From: Ensifer canadensis
GTDB taxonomy: Bacteria; Pseudomonadota; Alphaproteobacteria; Rhizobiales; Rhizobiaceae
Assembly: GCF_017488845.2 (NCBI RefSeq)
Contig: NZ_CP083371.1
Coordinates: 248,001-312,000, forward strand
Direction: 5' to 3'
DNA length: 64,000 nucleotides
Shown: positions 26,743 through 35,848 of the stretch, piece by piece
How positions within the stretch are numbered: the first letter of the stretch is position 1
How the letters are laid out: the number at the start of each line of letters is the position of its first letter
Translations under genes and position numbers: made by a program
Notes under the pieces: model-generated
What the model was told of the DNA's origin: nothing
Seen by the model: only the letters and a program-made list of their open reading frames with translations
Database searches by the model: none

Positions 26743-27611
26743 AGGTTCTTCGTTACCTCGCAAGAAATCCGGTGTCCCTCTTTGGCGTCGTGGTGCTTCT
26801 GGCCTTCGTGCTGATCGCCGTCTTCGCGCCGGTTCTGGCGCCGCCGCAGAGCTTCCAGCTTTCACCCTACGACACGCCGCGTGCCGGCTTCCTGGCGACG
26901 CCGCAACCGCCTTCGCCGGAAGCCGTTTTCGGCACCACGCAAGGCCAGTACGACATCTTCTACGGTGTCGTCTGGGGGACGCGCACGGCGTTCAAGATCG
27001 GTCTCGGGGTCGTGGCGATCTCCGTGCTGATCGGCACGGTGGTCGGCGCGGTCGCCGCCTATTATGGCGGGCTTGCCGAAGAAATCCTGATGCGCATCGT
27101 CGACGTCTTCATGGCGGTGCCGTTCCTGATCGCGGCCATGGTGCTGACGGCGCTGCTTGGCAAGGGCATCGTGCCGATCACCATTGCCCTGACGACGTTC
27201 GGGTGGATGAGCTATGCCCGTATCGTGCGCAGCGAGATCCTGAGGATCCGCGAGATGGACTATATCCATGCGGCACGCAGCTACGGCGCCAGCGATCTCA
27301 GGCTGATCGTGCTGCATATCCTGCCCAACGCCATGTTCCCGGTGCTGGTGCTGGCGACGATGGCGACTGGTTCGATGGTGCTGTCCGCCTCGGCGCTCAG
27401 CTTCCTCGGGGTCGGCACCGAAGAAGGCTATGCCGACTGGGGCCAGTTCATCGCCTACTCGCGCAACTGGATCGTCGGCCAGCCCGGCAACCCTTTCCAG
27501 TTCTGGTACACGCTGGCCTTTCCGGGCGCTGCCGTCTTCCTTTTCGTGCTGTCGTGGAACCTTGTCGGCGATGCGTTGCGCGACATGCTGGACCCTCGCC
27601 ATTCCCATTGA
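26739..27611 (+). CDS. Oligopeptide ABC importer permease (DppC-like)
   Basis: A 290-residue membrane protein with an N-terminal TM anchor (SLFGVVVLLAFVLIAVFAPVL), the sequence FGTTQGQYDIFYGVVWGTRTAFKIG and EAA loop REMDYIHAARSYGASD, as in DppC/OppC. It forms the heterodimeric channel with the DppB-like protein; start overlaps the preceding stop as ATGA. The serine hydrolase gene follows after 34 bases. Confidence 0.94.
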   Translation: MKVLRYLARNPVSLFGVVVLLAFVLIAVFAPVLAPPQSFQLSPYDTPRAGFLATPQPPSPEAVFGTTQGQYDIFYGVVWGTRTAFKIGLGVVAISVLIGTVVGAVAAYYGGLAEEILMRIVDVFMAVPFLIAAMVLTALLGKGIVPITIALTTFGWMSYARIVRSEILRIREMDYIHAARSYGASDLRLIVLHILPNAMFPVLVLATMATGSMVLSASALSFLGVGTEEGYADWGQFIAYSRNWIVGQPGNPFQFWYTLAFPGAAVFLFVLSWNLVGDALRDMLDPRHSH

Positions 27612-27645
27612 GACCCATTCCTATCGAGACCCAAGGAGCGTACCG

Positions 27646-29322
27646 ATGCCCTCTCTGTCTGCCGCCTCGATCGAGCTTTTCGAGGATCTGATCCGTTACG
27701 AGGTCGAGGACAAGGCGATCCCGTCGATCTCCTATGCCCTTGTCGACCGTGACGGCGTGCTCGCCGAAGGCCATGTCCAGCGTCATGACCGGCATTTCGA
27801 CATGGGCAGGGACACCTGCTTCCGCATCGGCTCCATCACCAAGACCTTCACCTCACTGGCGATCATGCAATTGGTCGAGAAGGGGCTTGTCGATATCGAT
27901 GTCGACGTGTCGACCTATCTCCCCGGCTTCAAGCCGATAAACCCGTTCGCCGGCGCCGAAGGCGGGCCCTACGGCTCGGTCATCAGCCTGCGCAAGCTGA
28001 TGACCCATACGGCCGGCCTTGTACGCGAGCCGAAGAGCGGGCACTATCTCGATGCCACCCGTCCGCCGCTCGAAGACACGGTCAACGAGCTGGCAAGCTC
28101 GACCTTGAAGCAGGACCCGAGCCTCGGGGTGATGCATTACTCCAACGCCGGCATCGCCGTCGTCGGCCGGGTGATCGAGACGGTCAGCGGCCAGAGCTAC
28201 TCCGATTATGTCGCCGCCAACATCCTAAAGCCGCTCGGCATGGACAGCTCCTCGTGCGGCATGGCACCCGGCATTCGTGAAAGGCTTGCACCAGCTGACA
28301 TGTGGACGCTCGACGGCGACACGCCGGCGCCGGTGTTCAGCCTCGGCGGATCGCCGGCCGGCAATATCTTCTCCACCACCGGCGACATGGCGCGTTACGC
28401 CCAGTGCCTGCTGCGCGGCGGGTTCGACGTGCAAGGCAATTCCATCATCTCGCCGGCGGCGCTGCGCGAAATGTGGACGCCGTTCGGCAAGCGCCCGGCC
28501 GGTCACGACAAGACGCTTGCCGGCTACGGCCTGTGCTTCGGGTCCGGTGATGTCGACGGCTGGACCTCTGTCGGCCATGGCGGCGCCGTCTATGGCTATG
28601 CTTCGCAAATGATGCTGCTGCCGGCCGCCGGCGTCGGTGTGCTGATCTTCGCGACGCTTGACTTCTCCAACCAGATCGCCTCGCGGCTGGGCGTCGACGG
28701 CGTGCGCATCGTCCTTGCCGAACGCAGGATGGGCAAGATGCCGGAGCGCGTGCAGCGCCCGCCTGCAATCTCCGAGGCGCAGTTCAAGACGCTGCCGGGC
28801 TATTACCGCGACGACGCCACGCAGGAGATCGTCGAGGTCAAGTCCAAGGACGGCAAGATCTACCTGATGGGCGAGGGCGTGCCACACCAGATTCGTCCGG
28901 TCGCCGGCAACGACTTCGTCATAGACGGCCGCATCTACGGGCGCGGCGCTGATTATGCCCATATGAACCTCTCCTTCCCGGAAGCCGGCAAGCTCCTCTG
29001 GAAGGATGCGAACTGGACGCGCATCGAGGCACCTCTCGACGAGACCGTGCCCGACGCGATCAAGCCGCATCTCGGCGAATACGGGCCGGATTTCAACATC
29101 ACATACCTGACCTACAGCCATGGTGGGCTGAAGTGCCTGATCGAGTATTTCTGCACGCACACGTGCGAGCCGGTCGAGGAAGGGCGCTTCCGCATGCACG
29201 GCCGGCTCTACGAGGACGAGATCCTCGAACTCGACGCCGTCGATGACAACGGCAAGCGCGGCATCCGCGTCGGCCCGATGTTCCTGGAACGGCGCAGCCC
29301 GTCCCAGGCGGAAGCGGCGTGA
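27646..29322 (+). CDS. S12-family serine hydrolase (beta-lactamase-like, candidate D-aminopeptidase/esterase)
   Basis: A 558-residue penicillin-recognising-fold enzyme. Catalytic motifs are in the usual order: SITK (S63-K66), YSN (Y165) and HGG (H311) in place of KTG. After the catalytic domain (to about residue 360) there is an extra C-terminal part of about 190 residues with beta-rich, lipocalin-like composition, as in D-aminopeptidase-type S12 enzymes. No signal peptide is visible, so it probably acts in the cytoplasm on imported peptide. Start ATG 27646 has AAGGAGCG; an earlier in-frame start lies inside the permease. It overlaps the next gene by four bases (GTGA). Confidence 0.85.
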   Translation: MPSLSAASIELFEDLIRYEVEDKAIPSISYALVDRDGVLAEGHVQRHDRHFDMGRDTCFRIGSITKTFTSLAIMQLVEKGLVDIDVDVSTYLPGFKPINPFAGAEGGPYGSVISLRKLMTHTAGLVREPKSGHYLDATRPPLEDTVNELASSTLKQDPSLGVMHYSNAGIAVVGRVIETVSGQSYSDYVAANILKPLGMDSSSCGMAPGIRERLAPADMWTLDGDTPAPVFSLGGSPAGNIFSTTGDMARYAQCLLRGGFDVQGNSIISPAALREMWTPFGKRPAGHDKTLAGYGLCFGSGDVDGWTSVGHGGAVYGYASQMMLLPAAGVGVLIFATLDFSNQIASRLGVDGVRIVLAERRMGKMPERVQRPPAISEAQFKTLPGYYRDDATQEIVEVKSKDGKIYLMGEGVPHQIRPVAGNDFVIDGRIYGRGADYAHMNLSFPEAGKLLWKDANWTRIEAPLDETVPDAIKPHLGEYGPDFNITYLTYSHGGLKCLIEYFCTHTCEPVEEGRFRMHGRLYEDEILELDAVDDNGKRGIRVGPMFLERRSPSQAEAA

Positions 29323-30425
29323 TCCGGACCATGGTTGCTCCGATCAAGATGGAATCGCCGCTCGGCGCCCGTATGTTCATCGGCGGGCGCGAGGTCGACT
29401 ATTACTGCGGCACGTCCTACTTCTGCCTGCACGGCCACCCCGAAGTGATCGAGGCGGCCTGCGACGCCACCCGGCAGTACGGCATGGGGCCGGGAACGCT
29501 CGCCCACATGCAGGTCTATGCCGACCTGCAGGAGCGGCTGCGCGACTGGTTCGGCACCGAGGAGGTCGTCTACATGATCTCCGGCTACACCAGCCCGATG
29601 GTGCTGCTGCAGGGGCTACGCGACGATTTCGACGTCATCCTCATCGACTCGGCCACCCATTACAGCACCCGTGACGCGATCCCGACGCTCGGCAAGCCGA
29701 TCCACGAGTTTCGCCATGCCGACCCGGAAGATCTCGCAGCGCAACTGTCGCTGCATGTGAAGGCAGGCGAGCGGCCGGCTGTTCTGACGGACGGCGTTTT
29801 CCCGTCGTCAGGCAAGCTTGCACCGCTTGCCGACTACCGCCAGGCGATGGCGGCCTACGAGGGCGCGCTGCTCTGCATCGACGATTCCCACGGCGTCGGC
29901 GTTCTCGGCGAAACCGGGCGTGGCTCGCTGCAGCATGCCGGGCTCGAGGGCGAGGGCAATTTTCTGGCCGGCACCATGAGCAAGGCATTCGGCGCACTCG
30001 GCGGCGTCGTTCCGGGCGACGCAGCGCTTGCCGAAAAGATTGCCCGCAACGCAATGATCATGCGCGGCGCCTCGCCGGCGCCGCCCGGTCTTGCGGCGGC
30101 GGCGGCCGCATCGCTCCGGGTCCTGCAAACGACGCCGGAAAAGCGCGCGAACCTCACCCGCAACATCAAGCATGTGCGCAGCGGCCTGCGAACGCTGGGC
30201 TTCGAGGTCGCCGACACGCCAGTGCCGATCGTCACCGTCAAGGGCGTGACCGATCTCGAGCAGCTTCGCGACCGTCTCGCCGAACGCGACATCATCGTCC
30301 GTGTGCAGCCGGCGGGCGGCTATTCCGACGCACCCGACGTGCCGACCCTGCGGCTCGCGGTGTTTTCCGAACATTCCCCAGCTCAGATCGATCGGCTGCT
30401 GCAGTCGATGGCCGAGCTTCTTTGA
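29319..30425 (+). CDS. Alpha-oxoamine synthase-like PLP enzyme
   Basis: A 368-residue fold-type-I PLP enzyme close to 2-amino-3-ketobutyrate CoA ligase / 8-amino-7-oxononanoate synthase. It keeps the PLP contacts LCIDDSHGVGVLGETGRG (D188, H191) and Lys in TMSKAFGALGG (K222). It starts with GTG overlapping the hydrolase stop. In this locus, with a D-threonine-aldolase-like enzyme and peptidases, a role in threonine/aminoketobutyrate-type carbon breakdown (for example glycine plus acetyl-CoA chemistry) is a plausible inference; biotin synthesis is unlikely because no other bio gene is near. Confidence 0.8.
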   Translation: MIRTMVAPIKMESPLGARMFIGGREVDYYCGTSYFCLHGHPEVIEAACDATRQYGMGPGTLAHMQVYADLQERLRDWFGTEEVVYMISGYTSPMVLLQGLRDDFDVILIDSATHYSTRDAIPTLGKPIHEFRHADPEDLAAQLSLHVKAGERPAVLTDGVFPSSGKLAPLADYRQAMAAYEGALLCIDDSHGVGVLGETGRGSLQHAGLEGEGNFLAGTMSKAFGALGGVVPGDAALAEKIARNAMIMRGASPAPPGLAAAAAASLRVLQTTPEKRANLTRNIKHVRSGLRTLGFEVADTPVPIVTVKGVTDLEQLRDRLAERDIIVRVQPAGGYSDAPDVPTLRLAVFSEHSPAQIDRLLQSMAELL

Positions 30426-30442
30426 AATACGAGGCAACGATC

Positions 30443-31240
30443 ATGAAGGTTTTCATCAGCGCAGATATCGAGGGCACGGCGGGGATCACCGCCTGGGACG
30501 AGGCCAAGAAGGGGCATCCGGAATACGAGGAATTCCGCGAATACATGACCGACGAGCTGGTGGCGGCCTGCGAAGGGGCGAAGGCGGCCGGTGCCAAGGA
30601 GGTGGTAGTCAAGGATGCGCATTCGACCGCGCGCAATCTGATCCTGTCGAAGCTGCCGGCCTATGTCAGCATCGTCAGGGGCTGGAGCGGTCATCCCGAT
30701 CTGATGATGTTCGGCATCGACAAGAGTTTTTCGGCAGCCCTCTACACTGGCTATCACAACAAGGCCGGCACCGACACCAATCCGCTCGCCCATACGCTGA
30801 CCGGCACGGTGTCGCGGCTTTTGATCAATGGCGACGTGGCGTCGGAATTCACGCTGAACGCATTTTGCGCCGCACGCTACGGCGTTCCGTCGGCGTTTCT
30901 CTCCGGCGACGCCGGCATGTGCGCTGAGGCCAGGGCGATTGTTTCCGGCATCGGCACCGTTGCCACCAGCGAAGGTTTCGGCCCCGCGACCCGATCGCTG
31001 ACGCCGAAGGCTTCGGTTGCAGCCATTAGCGAGGGCGTGGAGAGGGCGCTGTCGGGCGATCTGAGGGCCTGCCTACCGAAGCTCGCCGACCGCTTCGAGC
31101 TTGTTGTCGAATACACGACCCCGATCGAGGCCTATCGCGGCAGCTGGTATCCCGGCGTTGAACATGTCGCCGCCCGCACGCTGCGCTTCGAGGCCAAGGA
31201 CTTCTTCGAAATCCAGCGCGCCATCCGCTTCATCGTGTGA
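30443..31240 (+). CDS. M55-family D-aminopeptidase (DppA-like zinc peptidase)
   Basis: A 265-residue protein of the DppA family, decameric zinc D-aminopeptidases that release D-Ala from short peptides. The metal ligands are seen in SADIEGTAGI (D8, E10), VVKDAHSTARN (H60), TGYHNKAG (H105) and DVASEFTLN (E135). I start at ATG 30443 with GAGG upstream. It is the last gene of the peptide-import operon. As in Bacillus dpp, a peptide importer plus DppA points to scavenging of D-amino-acid peptides such as cell-wall fragments. Confidence 0.92.
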   Translation: MKVFISADIEGTAGITAWDEAKKGHPEYEEFREYMTDELVAACEGAKAAGAKEVVVKDAHSTARNLILSKLPAYVSIVRGWSGHPDLMMFGIDKSFSAALYTGYHNKAGTDTNPLAHTLTGTVSRLLINGDVASEFTLNAFCAARYGVPSAFLSGDAGMCAEARAIVSGIGTVATSEGFGPATRSLTPKASVAAISEGVERALSGDLRACLPKLADRFELVVEYTTPIEAYRGSWYPGVEHVAARTLRFEAKDFFEIQRAIRFIV

Positions 31241-31242
31241 GC

Positions 31243-31274
31243 GAGGCGATTTGCGGCAGGTCCGAAATCGCCTC
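31243..31274 (+). terminator. Hairpin after the peptide-import operon
   Basis: GAGGCGATTT and AAATCGCCTC form a perfect 10-bp stem starting three bases after the stop codon of the M55 peptidase, with a 12-base loop. No clear T-run follows, so it may be a terminator or mRNA end stabiliser. Confidence 0.5.
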
Positions 31275-31371
31275 CTGGCCTGCCCAACCCTTCATCGACG
31301 GGCCGCGGGCCCCCGCTAGAACGATCATCGACTGGTGGTGTCGAACTGAGACAGCCGCGGACCGCGTCAGC

Positions 31372-31875
31372 TCAGCTGCTTGTTGAACCAGTCCACGTGC
31401 AGACCCGCTGATCGTGATGATAGGTTAGTGCCGCCCGCAGGCAGAGCGCCAGCGGTTCTCGCGGCAAATCGCCGATGGCGGGGATGAGGAGGGCGCGATT
31501 GCCCTCGAAGGTGAAATCATCGGCAAAGTGAATGCCGAAGGTTTCGACGAGCGTCGTCCTGCAATTGAAGAACACAGCGCAACGTTCGGGCGCTGATTTG
31601 GCGACGCCGAGCCGGATGGTCGTTCCGCTTCCGCTTGCCTCCGTCAAATAGGCCGGCTCTCCCCATTTGAGTGTCTCGGTCAACGGACCGACCCCATCGG
31701 TCTCGCCTGCCAGGGCATAGATGAGATCGCGAACCTGCAGGAGGCGCGCCTGTATTGGCTCGGCGTGGCGCGCGAGAACCTCGGCAACGTCGCGCGGAAC
31801 GGGCGGGCTCGTTACGGTGCGTCCGTCGGCGCCGGGATAGGTCCGTAATTCCCGCTGCGGCAGATCTTTACGCAT
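31372..31875 (-). CDS. DUF1801 domain protein
   Basis: A 167-residue protein with the DUF1801 pattern: LARHAEPIQARLLQVRDLIYALAG, then ETLKWGEPAYLT and a C-terminal ALCLRAALTYHH. The function of the family is not established; some members resemble iron-related YdhG/frataxin-like folds. Start ATG 31875 has AAAGGAC upstream; the longer in-frame extension has no family match. It is a single-gene unit convergent to the M55 peptidase gene. Confidence 0.75.
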   Translation of the reverse strand: MRKDLPQRELRTYPGADGRTVTSPPVPRDVAEVLARHAEPIQARLLQVRDLIYALAGETDGVGPLTETLKWGEPAYLTEASGSGTTIRLGVAKSAPERCAVFFNCRTTLVETFGIHFADDFTFEGNRALLIPAIGDLPREPLALCLRAALTYHHDQRVCTWTGSTSS

Positions 31876-32042
31876 GTTCGTGTCCTTTCCGCTCTCACAG
31901 CGAAAAGATTTGCACGAACGGGCAGACAAATCTTGCGGAGTTGAAAACATTTCGATGCAATCAGCTCTCCTGATCGTCACGGGGTCTGCCACAGCGAACA
32001 GCGACCGGTTCCAGTCGTTCTAACTCGGTCTGGTGTCGATCG

Positions 32043-32747
32043 TCAGTAGCTGAGCTTCGGATACCAGTCTGTGCCGCGACCCTCCGGCGTCAGGTCCAGG
32101 ATCGACCAGAGCGAGGCGATGTCGGGTGCATCCCTTGGGTCCTGACCGGGGTCGGCCATCTCCATCGTCATCTCGCTTGCCCAGAAGAGCCTGACGGCAT
32201 TGCCTTCACGCTTGAAGACGCCAAGCGCCGGGTTTTCGCTTCCGTCCGCATTGATGAGGCCGAGATCCCGAGCATAGTCGTCGCCGACGGTCTGGACGAA
32301 ATCGAGGTCTCGCCAGCCGCGCTCCTGGGCGAACGCCAGTTGGCGCTCGACGGGGCTGCGGCCGAGGATCTTCAACGCCACCCGCTGTTTGATATCGGCG
32401 GCGTTGCCGTTCACTGCGCCGAGCCAGTTCGTGCACATCGGGCAGGGGCGCGCGCGCTGCGGCCCGTACATCCAGAAATAGGTGACAAGCGTCTGCTTGT
32501 CGCCGAAGAGGTCGAGCAGGCCGATGTCGTTGCCGTTGGCATCCTTGAAGCGATAATTCTTTTCAATCACCGGCCCATCCGGCAGCAACCGCCGCAGCTC
32601 GACCAGCCGCGTCATCTGCCGCCGGAACTCGATTTCTTCGCGCAGCAAAGCCTGCCGCGCCTTTCTGTACTCAGCCGTTTCGCCGGGAAAGGGCGATTTG
32701 CCCTTGGCTGCGAGATCCGGCGCCGGAACGAGTTGATCGAAGCTCAT
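32043..32747 (-). CDS. DUF899 thioredoxin-like protein
   Basis: A 234-residue protein of the DUF899 family with a thioredoxin-type fold. The redox-like segment RPCPMCTNWLGAVNG (about 100-114) contains a CPMC pair, and LLDLFGDKQTLVTYFWMYGPQ precedes it. The start ATG 32747 has AAGGAC upstream. Function of the family is unknown; the Cys pair and the DipZ-like protein nearby suggest a thiol-redox role, which is inference. Confidence 0.85.
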   Translation of the reverse strand: MSFDQLVPAPDLAAKGKSPFPGETAEYRKARQALLREEIEFRRQMTRLVELRRLLPDGPVIEKNYRFKDANGNDIGLLDLFGDKQTLVTYFWMYGPQRARPCPMCTNWLGAVNGNAADIKQRVALKILGRSPVERQLAFAQERGWRDLDFVQTVGDDYARDLGLINADGSENPALGVFKREGNAVRLFWASEMTMEMADPGQDPRDAPDIASLWSILDLTPEGRGTDWYPKLSY

Positions 32748-32825
32748 GTCCTTGCCCTCGTTTTATCGATCCCAACTAACGGCTTCGAGCCGTCCAGGTT
32801 CCCGAACGAGTGAAGGAATGCTCGG

Positions 32826-32845
32826 CCGGGCGCTGCAACGCCCGG
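32826..32845 (-). terminator. Hairpin between the hydrolase and DUF899 genes
   Basis: CCGGGCG (32826-32832) and CGCCCGG (32839-32845) pair around a 6-base loop, about 58 bases beyond the stop of the minus-strand hydrolase gene. A terminator for that gene is the simplest reading. Confidence 0.4.
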
Positions 32846-32902
32846 ACCAATTGCGATAAACGCTGCAGCCAGATGTTTGCACGTCAGTTGCCGTGCATCG
32901 AC

Positions 32903-33658
32903 TTACTGGCCGAGCTGTTTGGCTGCCTTTTCGATGACATCAGCAACCATCTCCGGCTGAGAGGCAAAGACGGCATGGCTCGCCGTGATCTCCGTCACCT
33001 CGCTGTTCGCCCGCTTGGCCATGTCGCGTTCGAGATCGGGATTGATCGCGCGATCCTGCGTCGCCACGATCGACCAGCTCTTCTTGGTTCGCCAGGCCGG
33101 ATCGTCGACCTTGGCCGAAAACGCCGCCTTGGCGGCAAAGACCTGAGATTTTGCAAGGAATGCCGCTTCGTCCTTCGGAAGGTCCGCAGCGAAATCGGCG
33201 GCGAAGGCGCTTGGGTCGAGATAGAGGTATTTTCCGTCCTTGGTCTCCCTGATGTTCATGCCGCCGGCCGGTTTGGAGCTGGCGAGGGCGAGCAGACTTT
33301 CGCCCTTGTCGGGCTGGAAGGCGGCGACATAGACGAGGCCTGCGACGTCGGCACGGTTGCCGGCTTCGGTGATGACGATGCCGCCATAACTGTGCCCGAC
33401 GAGTAAGGTCGGACCATGCTGCAGATCGAGCACGCGGTTGGTGGCGGCAACGTCATCCGCCAGCGACGTGATGGGTTGTTGAACGATCGTCACGGCATAG
33501 CCCCGCCTCTCGAGAATTTCGGTTGCCTGGCGCCAGCCGGAGCCATCGGCCAATGCGCCGTGAACGATGACGATATTCTTGACCTCGGCTGCCTGGGCCG
33601 CCAAGGCAATCGCGCTGGTGAAGAGGGCGAGCGCGAGGGTGGAAAGATGACGGTTCAT
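32903..33658 (-). CDS. Exported alpha/beta hydrolase
   Basis: A 251-residue alpha/beta hydrolase with a Sec signal peptide (MNRHLSTLALALFTSAIALAAQAAE). The oxyanion segment VIVHGALADGSGW, nucleophile elbow VGHSYGG (Ser) and the C-terminal His in ITASHAVFASQPE complete a catalytic triad of the type found in esterase/hydroxynitrile-lyase-like enzymes. Start ATG 33658 follows AAGGAGTGAAATCC. Substrate unknown. It lies 58 bases downstream of the DipZ-like gene and may be co-transcribed with it. Confidence 0.85.
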   Translation of the reverse strand: MNRHLSTLALALFTSAIALAAQAAEVKNIVIVHGALADGSGWRQATEILERRGYAVTIVQQPITSLADDVAATNRVLDLQHGPTLLVGHSYGGIVITEAGNRADVAGLVYVAAFQPDKGESLLALASSKPAGGMNIRETKDGKYLYLDPSAFAADFAADLPKDEAAFLAKSQVFAAKAAFSAKVDDPAWRTKKSWSIVATQDRAINPDLERDMAKRANSEVTEITASHAVFASQPEMVADVIEKAAKQLGQ

Positions 33659-33716
33659 GGATTTCACTCCTTGTCGGGTTGATGGCGATTGGCAGGTTTG
33701 AACATGTCTCGAGGTC

Positions 33717-35495
33717 TCAGCCGAAGGTGAAGGCGTAGGCCTGAACGCCTGGGTCAAGGAACCGGATGCTGAAGCTGCGCGCCGAGACGTCACCGGACTG
33801 GCGCACCAGTTGGTAGAGTCTGGTTGCCGTGACCGTGCCGTTTCCATTGGCGTCGATATCGGCGCCGTGGTCCTTGCCCGGCGTCTTGCCGTCGATGCTC
33901 ACCTGAAAGCGGACCGGCTTTCCGGCCGCTCCCGGCCCAAGAACCAGATGCAGGTCGCGCGCACTGAAGCGCGAGGCGATGCCGCCTCCCGGCTCGTCGA
34001 GCGTTGCCTGTTCCGGGCCGACGGTCCAGGTGCCGGTGAGGCCCCATTCGTTGAGACCCGGTTCGGCGACCGTGTATTTGCGTGCCGCATCGGCGCTCAG
34101 GCTCTCGTTGGAGGCGAAGTTCGAAGCGCGCTGGTAACCGAGATAGGTTTCGCTGGAGCCGATGTTGTTGAGGTCGGCACCGAGTTCAGCACCCTTGGTT
34201 TCGGGCGCTACCGGCCCGCTCGCCGCCATGTCGCTGCCGGCTTCCCTGAGCAGGTCCTGGATGGCCTTCTCCGTCTGCGGGTAATTGCCCTCGCCGAAAT
34301 GATGATGGCGGATCTGCCCCTTGGCATCGATCAGGTAATGGGCTGGCCAATAACTGTTCTCGAATGCGCGCCAGATGCGGTAGTCGTTGTCGATGGCGAC
34401 GGGATAGCCGATGTTGAAATCGCTGACCGCCTTGCGGACATTGTCGATCTTCTTCTCGAAGGCGAATTCAGGCGCATGCACGCCGATGACGACGAGGCCT
34501 TGATCCCGGTATTTTTCCGCCCACTCGCGGACATAGGGGACGGTGCGAATGCAGTTGATACAGGAATAGGTCCAGAAATCGACGAGCACCACCTTCCCCC
34601 GCAAGGCTTCCGCGGTGAGCGGCGGCGAGTTCAGCCACTCCACCGCTCCATCAAGCGATGGTGCAGCGCCTTCGACGGGCAGGTCGCTTTGAAAGGGGCG
34701 GGTCGTATCGGCCGATGCGACGTCCACGCCCTTGTCGGCAGCCGCGGAGAACGGTCCGCCAGCGGCTTTGGTATCGAGCTTTTCGAGCACGGTCTGTTCC
34801 AGGGATGCCGTGCTGGCGTAGGAAAGTTGGGCCAGCAGGCCGGTATCGAGGCCGAGCGCGATTGCCGCAACGCCGGCGAGCACCGCGGCACCCAGGACCT
34901 GGCGAACGCGCTCGCTGATCCCCAGCGACCGCTTCATGGCGGCGAAAACCTTTCCGCCGACAAACATGGCTGTGGCAAGCGAGGTGGCCGCACCGGCAGC
35001 ATAGGCAAGCAGCAGGAATGTCGTCGCAAGATTGGCACCCTGCAGTGCCGCGCCGGTCAGGACCAGACCAAGGATGGGCCCGGCGCAAGGGGCCCAGAGC
35101 AGGCCGGTCGCGATGCCGAGAACAAACGACCCGGCCACATCGGGCGTCGCGCGCCCATTGCCGGTGGCCCTCATCAGGCGGTTGCCGAAATCGACGACGG
35201 GCTGTGAAAGCGCGCTGGCGATCCGCGGTGACAGCAGGCTTGCGCCAAACGCCGCAAGCAAGGCAATCGCGGCAATGCGGCCATATTCGTTGGCATGGAT
35301 GGCCCAGCTGCCGCCGATGGCTGCCAGGGTGGCGACAAGCGCAAAGGTGATGGCCATGCCGGCAAGCATCGGCAGCGTGCTTCGGAGGAAGGACTGTTCG
35401 GCGCGTGCGAAAACGAAAGGCAGGATAGGCAGGATGCACGGACTGAAGATCGTCAGCGCGCCTCCGAGATAGGCTATGATGAGAAGCGTCATCAT
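33717..35495 (-). CDS. DipZ-like protein: CcdA-type membrane domain fused to a thioredoxin-like domain and C-terminal beta domain
   Basis: A 592-residue membrane protein. The N-terminal part (to about residue 225) has CcdA/DsbD-type TM helices with the paired Cys motifs FSPCILPILPF (C20) and LWAPCAGPILG (C137), which pass electrons across the membrane. A periplasmic TlpA/AhpC-type domain follows with FWTYSCINCIRTVPY (C312-x-x-C315) and HAPEFAFEKKIDNV. The last about 140 residues form the beta-sandwich seen in DipZ proteins (FSARDLHLVLGPGAAGKP). It should reduce periplasmic disulfides or peroxides with cytosolic thioredoxin as the electron source. Start ATG 35495 (AAAGGAAACG) is divergent from the epoxide-hydrolase-like gene. 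Confidence 0.9.
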   Translation of the reverse strand: MMTLLIIAYLGGALTIFSPCILPILPFVFARAEQSFLRSTLPMLAGMAITFALVATLAAIGGSWAIHANEYGRIAAIALLAAFGASLLSPRIASALSQPVVDFGNRLMRATGNGRATPDVAGSFVLGIATGLLWAPCAGPILGLVLTGAALQGANLATTFLLLAYAAGAATSLATAMFVGGKVFAAMKRSLGISERVRQVLGAAVLAGVAAIALGLDTGLLAQLSYASTASLEQTVLEKLDTKAAGGPFSAAADKGVDVASADTTRPFQSDLPVEGAAPSLDGAVEWLNSPPLTAEALRGKVVLVDFWTYSCINCIRTVPYVREWAEKYRDQGLVVIGVHAPEFAFEKKIDNVRKAVSDFNIGYPVAIDNDYRIWRAFENSYWPAHYLIDAKGQIRHHHFGEGNYPQTEKAIQDLLREAGSDMAASGPVAPETKGAELGADLNNIGSSETYLGYQRASNFASNESLSADAARKYTVAEPGLNEWGLTGTWTVGPEQATLDEPGGGIASRFSARDLHLVLGPGAAGKPVRFQVSIDGKTPGKDHGADIDANGNGTVTATRLYQLVRQSGDVSARSFSIRFLDPGVQAYAFTFG

Positions 35496-35848
35496 CGTTT
35501 CCTTTGAACCGATTGATCGGGCTCTGGACGGCGATGTGCCTTGACCAGCAACGGATACGCATCTGGTCTTTGCGACGTATCCCGCATGTGTCCGCTCAGG
35601 TATGAAAATGTACCGGGATGTAGGCGTAGCCCGGCCTGCTACAGAGCGATACAAATCGGCTGCCGATGATCAGCCATCAGACACGCGCCGGCGGATCGAG
35701 TTGGCTGGTCGCAAGGCGTCTTTGTATCAGACTGTATCCGGGCGGGTCGGCGCTACATTGGTATTCAAGATCGGGCGGGCGCGACACACGCAGGATACAA
35801 GCGGCCCGTCTTTCTCCCATTGTGCTTGGGTTCAAAAAGGAGAGGCCG
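35496..35848. promoter_or_regulatory. Divergent regulatory region with repeated TGTATC boxes
   Basis: Between the DipZ-like and hydrolase genes the hexamer TGTATC occurs as a direct pair exactly 10 bases apart (35723-35728 and 35733-35738) and inverted as GATACA at 35648-35653 and 35794-35799. A separate inverted pair, GGATACG (35553-35559) and CGTATCC (35576-35582), is closer to dipZ. Direct repeats one helical turn apart are how OmpR-type regulators bind, and such a regulator is encoded at 37021. Confidence 0.5.

Noticed and set aside
29319..30425. 8-amino-7-oxononanoate synthase (BioF) for biotin synthesis
   Set aside because: Fold and Lys site match the family, but no other biotin genes are nearby and the gene is embedded in a peptide catabolic operon.
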